From NCBI GenBank assembly GCA_963840805.1, contig CAWJAJ010000010.1, forward strand, positions 235,578 through 299,577: 64,000 nucleotides of DNA, in the 5' to 3' direction. The position numbers and the translations under genes were made by a program. Under the pieces are notes generated by a model, which was given only the letters and a program-made list of their open reading frames with translations, was not told the DNA's origin and ran no database searches. This DNA is from CADEEN01 sp963840805 (GTDB taxonomy: Bacteria; Pseudomonadota; Gammaproteobacteria; Burkholderiales; Burkholderiaceae_C). Shown in pieces: positions 11,386-21,296 of the stretch. Numbering within the stretch: the stretch's first letter is position 1; each line of letters begins with the position of its first letter.

Positions 11386-13998
11386 TCAGCGCTTCACGCG
11401 CCGCTGCTGCGAGCGCGGACGCGCACGCCTGCGCCGCCTCGGCCGCAGATAGTAGCGGCGCTTGGCGAACTCGGTCGCGGCAGCGTAACCCAGCACCACC
11501 AGCAACATGCTGCCCAATAGCGCCAACGGCAGCGGGACCAGGCCGAAGAGAGCGGCCACGGGGCGGATGAACGGCAGCGCAACTGCGACCAAGGCGACCA
11601 GCACCGTCGTCGTCCACAACAAGGTGCTGGGCCGGCTGGCCCAAGCCGCGTTGTGCGTGCGCAGCACAAGCACGACCACCAGCTCGGTGAGCAGCGAGAC
11701 GACGAACCAGGCCGTCTGGAACAGCGACTCGCCGGCGTGGAACACGTGGAGCAACAGCCCGAACGTGAGCAGATCGAACACGGTGCTCGTCAGGCCGAAC
11801 ACCAGCATGTAGCGACGCAGGTCCTGCGCGTCCCAGCGCTGCGCGGTGGCGAGCCGGTCGTCGTCGACGCGGTCCGAGGCGATCGCGACCGAGGGCAGAT
11901 CCGAGAGAAAGTTGTTGAGCAGGATCTGCTTGGCGGCCAGCGGCAGGAACGGCAGCAGCGGCGCGGCCAGGGCCATGCTGACCATGTTGCCGAAGTTGGC
12001 ACTGGTGGTGATGCCGATGTACTTGAGCGTGTTGGCAAACGTGCGGCGACCTTCCTCCACGCCCGCGCACAGCACGTCGAGGTCGGGCCGCAGCAGCACC
12101 ACGTCGGCGCTGTCGCGGGCGACGTCCACCGCCCCATCGACCGAGATGCCGACGTCGGCGGCATGCAGCGCCGGCGCATCGTTGATGCCGTCGCCGAGGT
12201 AGCCCACCGCGTGGCCCCGGTGCTGCAGCGCGCGCACGATGCGCTCCTTCTGCTGCGGATCGACCTCGACGAACAGCGTGGTCTTCTCGGCGCGGTGCCA
12301 CAGCGCCTCGTCCTTCATGGCGCCGATCTGCTCGCCGGTGAGCATCGCTCTGGACGTCGAGCCCGACGCTCTCGGCGACGTGCGCCGCGACGTGGCGGTT
12401 GTCGCCGGTGATGACCTTGATGCGCGATGCCGAGCGCGCGCGAGCCGCTCCAGCGTCTGCCGCGCCGTGGCCTTGGGCGGGTCGAGGAACAGCAGGAAGC
12501 CCGCCAAGCACATGCCGGCCTCGTCGTCGTGCGTGTAGGCGCTGCGCGGCTCGACGCTGCGCGTGGCCAGCGCGAGCACGCGCAAGCCGCTGGCGCCCTG
12601 TTCGCGGAACCAGTGATCCAGCCGGGCGCGCTCTGCGTCATCCAGCGCCACCGTGGCGTCGCCGCGCGCGACGTGGGTGCAGACTCGCCAGCACGTTGGC
12701 GAACGCGCCCTTGGTGATGATCAGGTGCGCGCCGCCGGCTTCGGGCGCGACGACGATGGTCAGCCGCTTGCGCAGGAAATCGTAGGGAATCTCGTCGATC
12801 TTGCGCAGGCCGCGCGTGTCGAGCCCGGCCTGCTCGCCGGCGGCGACGAGTGCCGCATCGAGCGGGTTGTCGATGCCGGTCTCGAACGCGGCGTTCAGGT
12901 ACGCCAGGCGCAGGACCTCGGCAGAACCGGTGCCGTCGGGGGCGGTGGCCGCATCCAGCGTCATCTCGCCAGCGGTGAGCGTGCCGGTCTTGTCGGTGCA
13001 CAGCACGTCCATGCTGCCGAAGTTCTCGATCGCCTCGAGGTGGCGCACGATGACGCCGCGCTCGCGCCATCCGGCGCGCCCCCGCCGACAGCGTCACGCT
13101 GACGATGGCGGGCAGCAGTTCGGGCGACAGGCCGACGGCGAGGGCGACGGCGAACAGCATCGACTCGATCCACGGTCGCTCCAGCCACAGATTGACGATC
13201 AGCACGAACAGCACCATCACCACCATCACCCGCACGAGCAGCGTGCCGAACTGCTGCACGCCGCGCGCGAACTCGGTCTCGGGTGCCGCGCGTGCGCAGC
13301 CGCTCGGCCACCGCGCCGAAGGCGGTGTGCTCGCCGGTGTGCACGACGAGCACCGTGGCCGTGCCGCTGCGCACCGACGTGCCGAGGTGAACCGCGTTCG
13401 TGCGCCGCGCCAGCGGCGTTGCGGCGGGCAGCACGCCGGGTTGTTTCTCGACCGGAAACGACTCGCCGGTGAGGCTGGCCTCGCTGACCAGGAAGTCGCG
13501 GGCGTCCAGCACGAGGCCATCGGCGGGCACCAGGTTGCCGGCCGACAGTTCGACGACGTCGCCGGGCACCAGCTCGCGCGTCGGCACCACGCGGCGGCGG
13601 CCGTCGCGCAGCACCCTCGCCGTCAGTGCCAATCGGCTGCGAAGCTGGGCAACGGCGTTCGAGGCGCGGTATTCCTGCAGAAAGCCCAGCCCACTGCTGC
13701 CCAGCACGACGGCAAGGATGATGGCCGCGTCGAGCCAGTCGCGCAGGGCTGCCGACACGACGCCGCCGAAGACCAGGATCAGCACCAGCGGGCTCGTGAA
13801 CTGCCGCAGCAGCAGGCGCGCGATGCCGACCGCGGGTTCCTCGTCGATGGCGTTGGGGCCCTCCTGCTGCAGGCGCCGCAGCGCCTCGGTCGACGCCAGG
13901 CCTTGCGCGCCGCTGCGCAACTCGGCGAGCAACGCGGCCGGGTCGCGGCTCCAGTAAACCGCCTTGTCGGCAACGGTGGGCGGGGTGTCGACGGCCAT
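11386..13998 (-). CDS. Magnesium-translocating-type P-type ATPase (MgtA/MgtB-like)
   Basis: A P-type ATPase of about 870 residues that should use ATP to move a cation, most likely Mg2+, across the inner membrane. In order: N-terminal GLASTEALRRLQQEGPNAID, actuator motif LTGES, phosphorylation motif DKTGTLT (Asp near residue 320), hinge GDGINDAP, and a C-terminal membrane block with NNFLSDLPSVAIASDRVD, typical of the Mg2+-type class. Frame changes lie near 13290, 13070, 12680, 12430 and 12350. It starts 13 bp after the stop of a secreted-protein gene on the same strand. Its first 421 bp are duplicated at 20864-21284. Confidence 0.87.
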
Positions 13999-14180
13999 GG
14001 CCCCGACACTCTATCGGTAAGTCGCCAGGTTCATCGTGCAGTCGACCCGTGCGTCCAGGTTGCGCAGCGTGCCCGCCTTTCAGCCGCATTGGCGGCACCC
14101 GGCTTTCGTAGCGAACCACGTTCCTCGTCGCCGAATCGAAAGCCACGACCAACGGGGCCAGCGCCAACTGCGGCAGCAGA
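13578..14180 (-). repeat. 603-bp direct repeat, left copy
   Basis: This segment recurs at 20864-21466 in the same orientation, with a constant offset of 7286 bp, no gaps and about six mismatches by eye. It spans the first 421 bp of the P-type ATPase gene, the 12-bp spacer and the last 170 bp of the secreted-protein gene. Homology stops abruptly at both ends (13577/13578 and 14180/14181). This copy lies in full-length genes, so it is the likely parent. Confidence 0.95.
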
Positions 14181-14698
14181 TGGCTCGGGGTGACCGAAAA
14201 CGACGTGCGGCCTCTGCTCTGCGCGCACCTGCGGATGCCAAAGCCGACGGTCCTCTTGCCAGCCATCACGATCATGCACACCGGGATGCTCTCGCCACGC
14301 TCCAGCGCCTGCCGATGCTGCAGGATGAAGCCATGCAGCGACGGTCCGGCGACGACCGGATCGGTCACGTCTTCGGCGGCGGTGGTGACCTTGCCGTGCT
14401 CGTCGAGCCGAAACTCGAGATGACGGCCGCCACGGCTGAGCACGACGCTGCCGCTGTAGCCGGGCCTGCCGGTTGGTTGCATCGAAGCGCTGCAAGGCGT
14501 ACCTGCCCGAGTGCCGGGCCTGCTCGGCGATGACGACGTCACAGCGCGCATCGCGCGTGATGTGGGCCGAAGCCAAGCCCCCGGCCGTCATGGCGAGGCG
14601 CCGGCGGTACCGAGCTTCGCAGGGCTGGTGGAGGCGCCGGCGGCAAGAACGGCGACGACGGCAGTGGCCAGGGTCGGAAGGGTGAACGAGCGTGTCAT
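14011..14698 (-). CDS. Secreted protein of unknown function upstream of the P-type ATPase
   Basis: A protein of about 225 residues with an N-terminal signal peptide (TRSFTLPTLATAVVAVLAAG). The mature part includes HSGRYALQRFDATN, SGSVVLSRGGRHLEFRLDEH, GPSLHGFILQHRQALERGES and AFDSATRNVVRYESRVPP, a beta-rich pattern reminiscent of periplasmic DUF3108-like proteins, though I cannot assign a family. Frame changes lie near 14595, 14480 and 14080. The last one is present in both copies of the 603-bp repeat. Bridging it gives the ending DCTMNLATYR and a TAG at 14011. It is probably co-transcribed with the ATPase. Confidence 0.6.
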
Positions 14699-14929
14699 CG
14701 CCGAAGGCAGCTTTGCCGGCACCGCCCGGGCGCTGGACATGGTCCCGGCGGCGGCGGCGCGCGCCGATGCAGCGCGGAAGCGCACCTCGGCGCCCGGCGG
14801 CTCAACCGCACCACGCGGCGACTAGCCCGGGTATTTCGTCAGTGACAGGTCGGCAGCCTCGTGGCTGAGCCCGTTGTCATAGGTCTCGGACCTCCTGTGA
14901 CAACCGAGGCCTGCCCATTCCAAACTGTA

Positions 14930-16055
14930 CGAAGGACAAGATCGAGTGTGGGCGTTTCGGTCGGCGCATCATCGAGGCCGACTTCAGTGGCGGGGACTTG
15001 GGCAGCGATGGCGGTTGCTGCTGTTGCGCCAGGTTGATCGGCACCTGGAGTTGAGCCGCGCGTCGGCCTCGGCGGCCACCGTCAGCCGCCTGGAGAGTCG
15101 GGCCACACGCGCGCAGGCGTGGGCGCTGCACGGCGCGTTGATCGATCAGTTCATCGCCAGCTATATGACCGAGCCCGAGGAACTGGTGTTGGACATCGAC
15201 GCCTCGGACGCGCCGCCTCACGGCAGTCAGGAACTCTCGCAGTTCCACGCCTTCTACGACTATCACTGCGACCTGCCGCTGCACGTGTTCTGCGGCCAGG
15301 CGATGTCGGCGTGCTACTTGAGGCCCAGCAAGATCGACGGGGCCCAGCGCGCCGCAGCGCTGATCGAGCTGCTCGTCACGCGGCTGCGCGAGGCCTGGCC
15401 GAGCACGCGCTATATCGTGCGCGCGACTCGGGGTTCTGCCGGCGTCGGCTGCTGCAATGGTGCGAACGCGCGGGGGTGGGCTACGTCATCGGGCTGGCGT
15501 GCAGCGCACGGCTGCACGCGGCGGTGGAACTGACCGAGGCGAGCTTGGCCGACGCCTACGGCGCCAGCGGTACCAAGCAGCGGCTGATCGGCGAGTTCAG
15601 CTACACGGCCGAGAGCTGGAGCCATGGGCGGTGCGTCATCACGCGGCTGGAGTACGGCAGCCAAGGCACCAACCCGCGCTTCATCGCGACCAACCTGCCG
15701 GGCGATGCCGTACAGCTGTACGACCATCTGTACTGCCAGCGCGGCGAGGCCGAGAACCGGATCAAGGAAGCACAGCTGGACCTGTTCGGCACCCGCGCGA
15801 GTTGCTCGCGCTACATCGCCAATCCGTTGAAGCTGTTGCTGGCGGCGCTGGCCTACACGCTGATGCAGCGGCTGCGCGCGCTGGCATTGCAGGCCACCAA
15901 GTTGGAGCGCGCCACACCATCCGTGTGCGACGACTCAAGATCGGCGCGGCAATCCTGCGCAACACGCGCCGCGTGCGCGTCATTCTCGCCAGCCACCACC
16001 CGCTGCGCGATCTGTTCGCTACGGACGCCGCGCGACTGGCCGCGCTCGGTCCCCA
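14930..16055 (+). mobile_element. Decayed IS1380-family insertion sequence (transposase pseudogene)
   Basis: The plus strand encodes a DDE transposase of the IS1380 family in pieces: FGRRIIEADFSGGDLGSDGG at the N-terminus, then VLDIDASDAPPHGSQE with the first catalytic Asp, FYDYHCDLPLHVFCGQAMSA, RDSGFC with the second Asp, and CQRGEAENRIKEAQLDLFGT with the catalytic Glu. About 60-70 residues seem deleted after LRQVDRHLELSRA, where the sequence jumps to ATVSRLESRA. Frame changes lie near 15425 and 15915. The C-terminal frame has no stop of its own and runs into antisense of the neighbouring GNAT gene, so the right end is lost. No terminal inverted repeats were found. Confidence 0.8.
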
Positions 16056-16059
16056 AACC

Positions 16060-16702
16060 TCATGCAGTGCTGTCCCCGGCACTCTGCGCGCGGCGTTGCT
16101 CGTAGTCCCGAAGCAGCCACTGGCCGACTTGCCGGCCGCCCAGCTTGATTCGCAGGTACAGGCGCATGGCCTCCGCGTTCAGCTTCTCCTTGAACCTGAT
16201 CGCTGGGGAATTGAAGTAGTCTGAAATGCTGTAGAAGGTGTGCCGGCCCGCTTGGCGGAGGTGCCGGTAAGCTTTCCACTCTCATGTAAGGCGCAAGGCC
16301 TCGCCCCCGGAATACGGGCGCGATGAATGCATCGTAGAGATATGCTTCGCCGGGACCGAGCTCGTAATCGCAGGCTGCGTCGTTCACTTCGTCGAAGTCG
16401 GCCCACGCATAGCCAGCGATGTGTGTTCCGTGTTTCAGCACGATGCACAGATGGCCCTTGTCCAGTCGAGCCTGGATGTACTCCTCGGTTCTGGAAACGC
16501 AGGCGGCGACCGCGGCGATGTCGGAGGCAACCAGCACGCTGCTCGGGAACTCCGAAGCCAACCCGGGCCAATCGGTCTGATGGGGCCGCACCCCCTCTCG
16601 GAAGAGGATGTAGGGATCCAGAGTGAGCCCCACACGGTCGAGGCGTCCGATCACGCGCTGTGCAACCAGTCCGTGCCTGAGATCATTCAGCATTGCATTC
16701 AT
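16060..16702 (-). CDS. GNAT-family N-acyltransferase
   Basis: A protein of about 213 residues with a GNAT acyl-CoA-binding core: AYLYDAFIAPVFRGRGLAPY, where the R-G-R-G-L stretch is the P-loop for acyl-CoA. Earlier come HLCIVLKHGTHIAGYAWADF and EVNDAACDYELGPGE. After a frame change near 16280 it continues AYRHLRQAGRHTFYSISDYF, NSPAIRFKEKLNAEAMRLY and GQWLLRDYEQRRAQSAGDST. The start overlaps the stop of the upstream acyltransferase-like gene (ATGA). The C-terminus abuts the IS1380 remnant. It is probably a tailoring enzyme of the adjacent NRPS-like cluster. Confidence 0.75.
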
Positions 16703-17820
16703 GCGGGAGTTACGCCTGGACCGCTGGAGATCGTAAGGAGACGTCGCGCCGAGCGTCGGGCGCTCTTGATGCGCAGCTTGATCGTCTCGTACGTGGCCGG
16801 GAATTTGCCCGCGGCGAGGTGGCCGCTCACCATCGGGATGCGCTCCGGCCACAATTCTTCAATGTACGACCCTGCCTGCGATCCACTTTCCATCTCGTGC
16901 GGGTGATGCTCCGCCTGCATGGAGGATTGCAGGAACGCGTATTCCACGAGGTAGCCCGGAGCAAATCTCGCGTAAGTTGGATCGATGCCGATCTTGAACG
17001 CGAAGCCGACGCCGTTGATGTTGAAGTTCGAGGTCGACGCGATGACGTTGCCATCCAGGATGAGCTCGCAGAAGAACACGAGCCCGTGCTCGCGGCAGGC
17101 CCGCGTCACCTCCCGGAAGAACCGGGTTTGCGCATCCGTGGCCAGGAGCGCCGATGCGCTCTTCCAGCCCATCGCCTCAACGCGCAGGAACGCATCGACC
17201 GTACCGTCTGTTACGTCGGGACCCTGCACGACGCGAAACTCCACTTTGCCAAGATCGGCAAGTCTCGCGCGGGCGCGCTGCAGGCGCTTGTGACGTGCAC
17301 GGGATACGTGGTCGTGCCAGCGCGCATCGCCGCCCAGTCTGACACCCGCGCGCTCGTATCGCGTATCGACGAACCACCTGAGCCCGAGCCTCTGCGCGGC
17401 TTCCTGCAGTTGCCGGTAGACGAGCGAATCCTCCCGCAGGTCGATCATTCGCACTGCACGCCAGGAGGTTGCAAAGAGCCCGCCGAGGAAGTGGTCGACG
17501 GCCTCGCCATCGATGCCAGCGCGCAGCAGCACGCCGGACTGAGGGCTGTGCTTGGGCTTCACAGTGCTCAAGCGCGGGTAGGGGAAGCGCCAGCTCGGTG
17601 CAACCGCGTTGAAGACCCCAAGTGCCAGCAAGGCAGAGCGGTCAGCGTTCCACAGTGCGGCGAGCCGGGGGGCCTTGTCGACTTCGAGGCAAGACACGGC
17701 CGGCAGCATGAACTCCGGCATCAGGTAGATGTTGGGCGTGGAGGCGGCGAGGCCGAGCGAGCGCCAATGCGCCGCGAACTCCGGCGTGACTGCATCCATG
17801 TCGTACCACTCGAAATGCAT
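16699..17820 (-). CDS. FemAB/CelD-like GNAT-fold acyltransferase (PF13480 type)
   Basis: An intact protein of 373 residues. The middle third reads as the long GNAT domain seen in FemAB-like and CelD-like proteins: HVSRARHKRLQRARARLADL, EAMGWKSASALLATDAQTRF, CREHGLVFFCELILDGNVIA and NINGVGFAFKIGIDPTYARF, then APGYLVEYAFLQ. Relatives transfer acyl or aminoacyl groups to amines in cell-wall or polysaccharide pathways. It lies between the NRPS-like gene and a second GNAT gene, all on one strand. Start chosen at the ATG at 17820. Base composition is lower in GC than flanking core genes. Confidence 0.75.
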   Translation of the reverse strand: MHFEWYDMDAVTPEFAAHWRSLGLAASTPNIYLMPEFMLPAVSCLEVDKAPRLAALWNADRSALLALGVFNAVAPSWRFPYPRLSTVKPKHSPQSGVLLRAGIDGEAVDHFLGGLFATSWRAVRMIDLREDSLVYRQLQEAAQRLGLRWFVDTRYERAGVRLGGDARWHDHVSRARHKRLQRARARLADLGKVEFRVVQGPDVTDGTVDAFLRVEAMGWKSASALLATDAQTRFFREVTRACREHGLVFFCELILDGNVIASTSNFNINGVGFAFKIGIDPTYARFAPGYLVEYAFLQSSMQAEHHPHEMESGSQAGSYIEELWPERIPMVSGHLAAGKFPATYETIKLRIKSARRSARRLLTISSGPGVTPA

Positions 17821-18172
17821 GTTCGGTCGACTCCTATGCTGGGGTCCTGCCTTCCGGTTCCCAAGCGGCGGCAGAGGCGGAGCAAGTTCCCGCCGACGCG
17901 ATTCTCTGCGAGGACATGAGCGGCGAGCGTCCAAGCGACAGGCTGGACGCTGGAATGGGGGGGGCGCGACAGGCGGGACCGATACACGACCGGAAACCAC
18001 GGGAGCACGCCCGTGTGGGCGCAGCGCGACAGCTTGCGGCGGGCAAGCCGCTGACATGGCGGAGACGGGACTGTGTGCGCCCGTGGAATGTCGCCGACCC
18101 GAGCAGCCACCACGCGCCGCAGGATGAGCCGCGGGGCAAGCCACTGTGCGGTCTCGGCTGACGAGACCGACT
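17821..18172. other. Gene-free spacer in the NRPS-like cluster
   Basis: About 350 bp between the NRPS-like stop and the FemAB-like start. No frame resembles a protein. It contains a run of eight G residues near 17958. The length leaves room for a separate promoter for the two acyltransferase genes, but I see no convincing -35/-10 pair. Confidence 0.5.
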
Positions 18173-20737
18173 CTAGTGAATCCGCGCCATGATGCACGCA
18201 GCCACATCGCGCACGTAGGGCTCCCGCAACAAGTTCTTCGAATCTCCGGCCAGCGACACGAACTCGATCGGGCCCCGCACGAAGTCCTGCCAGGCCTGCC
18301 GCGTCGCTTCGTCGAGCGGCATGTTGTCGGGCGCCAGGACCACTGCGCCGCCCGCATAGGGATCGGGCCGGTAGCCGTGCAACATGACGGCGATCGCACT
18401 GGCAGGCTCGCGCAATGCATGCATTAGCGGCCAGCGCCGCGTCAGCCCCCATCGCGAGGCGTGCGACAACAGTGACGTGCGCAGACCCTGCGCCGAATGG
18501 ATGAGTCGATACCGAATGGAACTCAGCGCGCCACGCAAGGTCTTGCGGCGTGCACGTGCCCACCACGAGGCATATCGGTGCACCATGCCGTCGCCCCGAA
18601 GTGTCGGCAGCATGCCTGGCAGAAGGTTGGTCGCAATCAGCAACAGCGCCTCGACGCTCTCACCGCTGCTGCGCAGCTGGCGTGCCATCTCGATCGCCAC
18701 CCAGCCGCCGAAGCAATAGCCGCCAAGCAGGTAGGGCCCATGCGGCTGCATCTCGCGCACACTGGCGACGTAGGCCGCAGCCATCGCCTCGAGGTCCGTC
18801 TCTGGGAGTTCGGCGCCATCCAAGCCCTTGGCCTGCAACCCATAGAACGGTCGCTCTGGCGCGAACTGCCGCGCCAACTCCCGCAGATTGAACACGTGCC
18901 CCATGTGGGCGTGTACGCAGAAGAAGGGCCTCTGCGAGCCGCGCGGCTGCAGCGGCACCAGGCTGCCGGGGCCAATCGCACCATCGACGATCCGCGCCAA
19001 GGCTTCCACGCTGGTCGCATGCTGGAAGGCGCCCAGGACCAACTCTGACCCTGTGAGCCGGACGAGTTCGAGGCTCACCTCGACCGCTTTGAGCGAATCG
19101 CCTCCCAGCTCGAAGAAATCGTCGGTCAGTCCCACCACTGCGACATCCAGTGCCCGGCAGAACACGTCGGCTATCAGCTGTTCGGTCGGGGTTCGCGGCG
19201 CAACGCCCGCGCGGGCCGAACCCGTCATGGCCGCGAGTGCCTTGCGGTCAACCTTGCCATTCAAGTCGAGTGGCCAGCGCTCCAGCATCACGAACTGCGA
19301 TGGCATGGCGTGCTGCGGCAGCGAGTGGGCGCGCAGTGCGTCGCGCAAGCGGTCGGATGAGACGGTCGCGCCGTCGTCGACCACGACGTGGGCCATCAGG
19401 CGCGGGCTGGAGGCGGCATCCTCGACGACGGTGGCGATGGCGTCCTTGACGCCTGCACACGTCGCCAGCATGCGTTCGAGCGCACTCAGGTCCACCCACT
19501 CCCCGCGCACCTTGGTCAGCAGATCGACCCTGCCATGGCATTGCAGCCGGCCTCGCGCATCGATGCGCCCGAGATCGCGGGTCCGATACATGCGTGTCTT
19601 GCCGTCGATCGTCGTGAACGCCGCGTCGGTGAGATCCGGGCGCCGCCAGTAGCCGCGCGCGAGATAGCGGCTGGTGACAACGACTTCGCCCAGTTCGCCG
19701 ACCGGCACCGGTTGGCCCTGCGCATCGACCACATCGATGCGCATGTCCTCAGTCGAATGGCCCACCGGCACGACCGGCCCGGGCATCGTCGTTCCGTGTT
19801 CGATGAAGTACTGTGCCGAGATGCCGGTTTCGGTGGCGCCCAACCCGTTGACCAGGACGCAGCGGGAATCGAAGTGTCGATTGAACACGTCGACATCGAT
19901 GCCGCGTGCCAGATCGCCTTCCAGCCGTATGACCCGCAGCGACGGGAGCGCGACACCGCAGGACATCAGGTGCCGAAACAGCGACGGGACCGAGTGGTAG
20001 ATCGTCGGCTTCTGGTCGGCGAGCCAATTCGCCAGCGCCACGGTGCCGCGTGCACGCACGTCGAAGGGCAGTAGCGTCGCACCGTTGAGAAGGGCCGTGA
20101 AGATGTTCGAGACGGCGCCGCTGAAGCCACACGATTGCAGCAGCGTGAGCCTGTCTTCGCAGGTGACTTTCAAACTGTTCGAGTAGCGCGCGATGTTGTG
20201 CAGCACATTGCGGTGGTCGTCCACCACGCCCTTGGCGGTGCCGGTGCTTCCTGAGGTGTAGTAGATGTACGCGTGCGCGTCCGGAGCGAGACTGTGCACC
20301 GGTGGCTGGCCCAGCTGCGGTGCGGTGTCGCCAGCCGGGTCAAGCACCAGCCGATGCTCGCCGCCAATCAGCCGGGCCTGCGACGCGTTGATCCGGTCGG
20401 TGAGGATGATCCCGGGATCGGCATCGGCCAGGATCTCGCGCAGGCGCTGACGCGTCAACGCCGTGTCGAGCGGGACATAGATGCCACCGTGCTTGAGCAC
20501 GCCGAGGATCGACGCAATCTGAGCGATGCCTTGCTCGAACAGGACGGCGACAGTCTCACCGGGGAGGTGTCGATGGGCCGCCAACGCGATCGCGACCCGA
20601 CCTGAAAGGCGGTCCAGTTCGTCGTAGGTCACGCGCCCCTGTTCCGTCACGACCGCCGGGCGGTCGCCATGACGGCGCACCTGCTCAGCGAAGCGTTGTG
20701 GTATCGACTGCTCGATGTCGCTCTTGGCGAAGAGCAT
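18173..20737 (-). CDS. Single-module NRPS-like protein: adenylation - carrier - thioesterase
   Basis: An uninterrupted 854-residue protein. Residues about 10-500 are an adenylation domain: A3 core YTSGSTGTAKG (160-170), A5 region NGLGATETG (297-305), YRTRDLGR (384-391) and the A10 lysine in LNGKVDRKAL. Residues about 515-585 are a carrier domain; FFELGGDSLKAVE holds the phosphopantetheine serine, Ser548. Residues about 600-854 are a type I thioesterase with GGYCFGG, so the nucleophile is Cys675 instead of Ser. There is no condensation domain. By eye alignment the Asp that normally holds the amino-acid alpha-amine is Ser206, so the substrate may not be a standard alpha-amino acid. The expected thioesterase His position reads Ser833. 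Confidence 0.88.
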   Translation of the reverse strand: MLFAKSDIEQSIPQRFAEQVRRHGDRPAVVTEQGRVTYDELDRLSGRVAIALAAHRHLPGETVAVLFEQGIAQIASILGVLKHGGIYVPLDTALTRQRLREILADADPGIILTDRINASQARLIGGEHRLVLDPAGDTAPQLGQPPVHSLAPDAHAYIYYTSGSTGTAKGVVDDHRNVLHNIARYSNSLKVTCEDRLTLLQSCGFSGAVSNIFTALLNGATLLPFDVRARGTVALANWLADQKPTIYHSVPSLFRHLMSCGVALPSLRVIRLEGDLARGIDVDVFNRHFDSRCVLVNGLGATETGISAQYFIEHGTTMPGPVVPVGHSTEDMRIDVVDAQGQPVPVGELGEVVVTSRYLARGYWRRPDLTDAAFTTIDGKTRMYRTRDLGRIDARGRLQCHGRVDLLTKVRGEWVDLSALERMLATCAGVKDAIATVVEDAASSPRLMAHVVVDDGATVSSDRLRDALRAHSLPQHAMPSQFVMLERWPLDLNGKVDRKALAAMTGSARAGVAPRTPTEQLIADVFCRALDVAVVGLTDDFFELGGDSLKAVEVSLELVRLTGSELVLGAFQHATSVEALARIVDGAIGPGSLVPLQPRGSQRPFFCVHAHMGHVFNLRELARQFAPERPFYGLQAKGLDGAELPETDLEAMAAAYVASVREMQPHGPYLLGGYCFGGWVAIEMARQLRSSGESVEALLLIATNLLPGMLPTLRGDGMVHRYASWWARARRKTLRGALSSIRYRLIHSAQGLRTSLLSHASRWGLTRRWPLMHALREPASAIAVMLHGYRPDPYAGGAVVLAPDNMPLDEATRQAWQDFVRGPIEFVSLAGDSKNLLREPYVRDVAACIMARIH

Positions 20738-20863
20738 TGCCGATCTCTCCCCAATTGAGCCGCCCGCGGCGCAGCGGCGAGATTGTCTCTCGGCCTGTGC
20801 GCGGTGGTGGATGAATATGATGCTCGAAACGCGCGCCCGGAGCGTGCCGGCGAGGGCGCCACT

Positions 20864-21284
20864 GCGTCGGCACCACGCGGCGGCGGCCGTCGCGCAGCAC
20901 CCTCGCCGTCAATGCCAAACGGCTGCGAAGCTGGGCAACGGCGTTCGAGGCGCGGTATTCCTGCAGAAAGCCCAACCCACTGCTGCCCAGCACGACGGCA
21001 AGGATGATGGCCGCGTCGAGCCAGTCGCGCAGGGCTGCCGACACGACGCCGCCGAAGACCAGGATCAGCACCAGCGGGCTCGTGAACTGCCGCAGCAGCA
21101 GGCGCGCGATGCCTGCCGCGGGTTCCTCGTCGATGGCGTTGGGGCCCTCCTGCTGCAGGCGCCGCAGCGCCTCGGTCGACGCCAGGCCTTGCGCGCCGCT
21201 GCGCAACTCGTCGAGCAACGCGGCCGGGTCGCGGCTCCAGTAAACCGCCTTGTCGGCAACGGTGGGCGGGGTGTCGACGGCCAT
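20864..21284 (-). pseudogene. Truncated copy of the P-type ATPase gene (N-terminal ~140 residues)
   Basis: The reading frame starts at the same ATG as the full gene and matches its first ~140 residues with a few substitutions, for example LLDELRSGAQG versus LLAELRSGAQG and EEPAAGIAR versus EEPAVGIAR. After VLRDGRRRVVPT the homology ends and the frame continues through unrelated sequence to a stop near 20685, past the NRPS-like start. It lacks the phosphorylation and nucleotide-binding domains, so it cannot pump. Confidence 0.9.
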
Positions 21285-21296
21285 GGCCCCGACACT

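Noticed and set aside
14820..14940. Terminal inverted repeats of the IS1380 element
   Set aside because: I compared the sequence before the transposase start with that after its end and found no convincing matching ends; the right end appears deleted.
20685..21284. Second functional P-type ATPase or a regulatory short form
   Set aside because: Only about 140 N-terminal residues remain; phosphorylation and nucleotide domains are absent and the end is random sequence.
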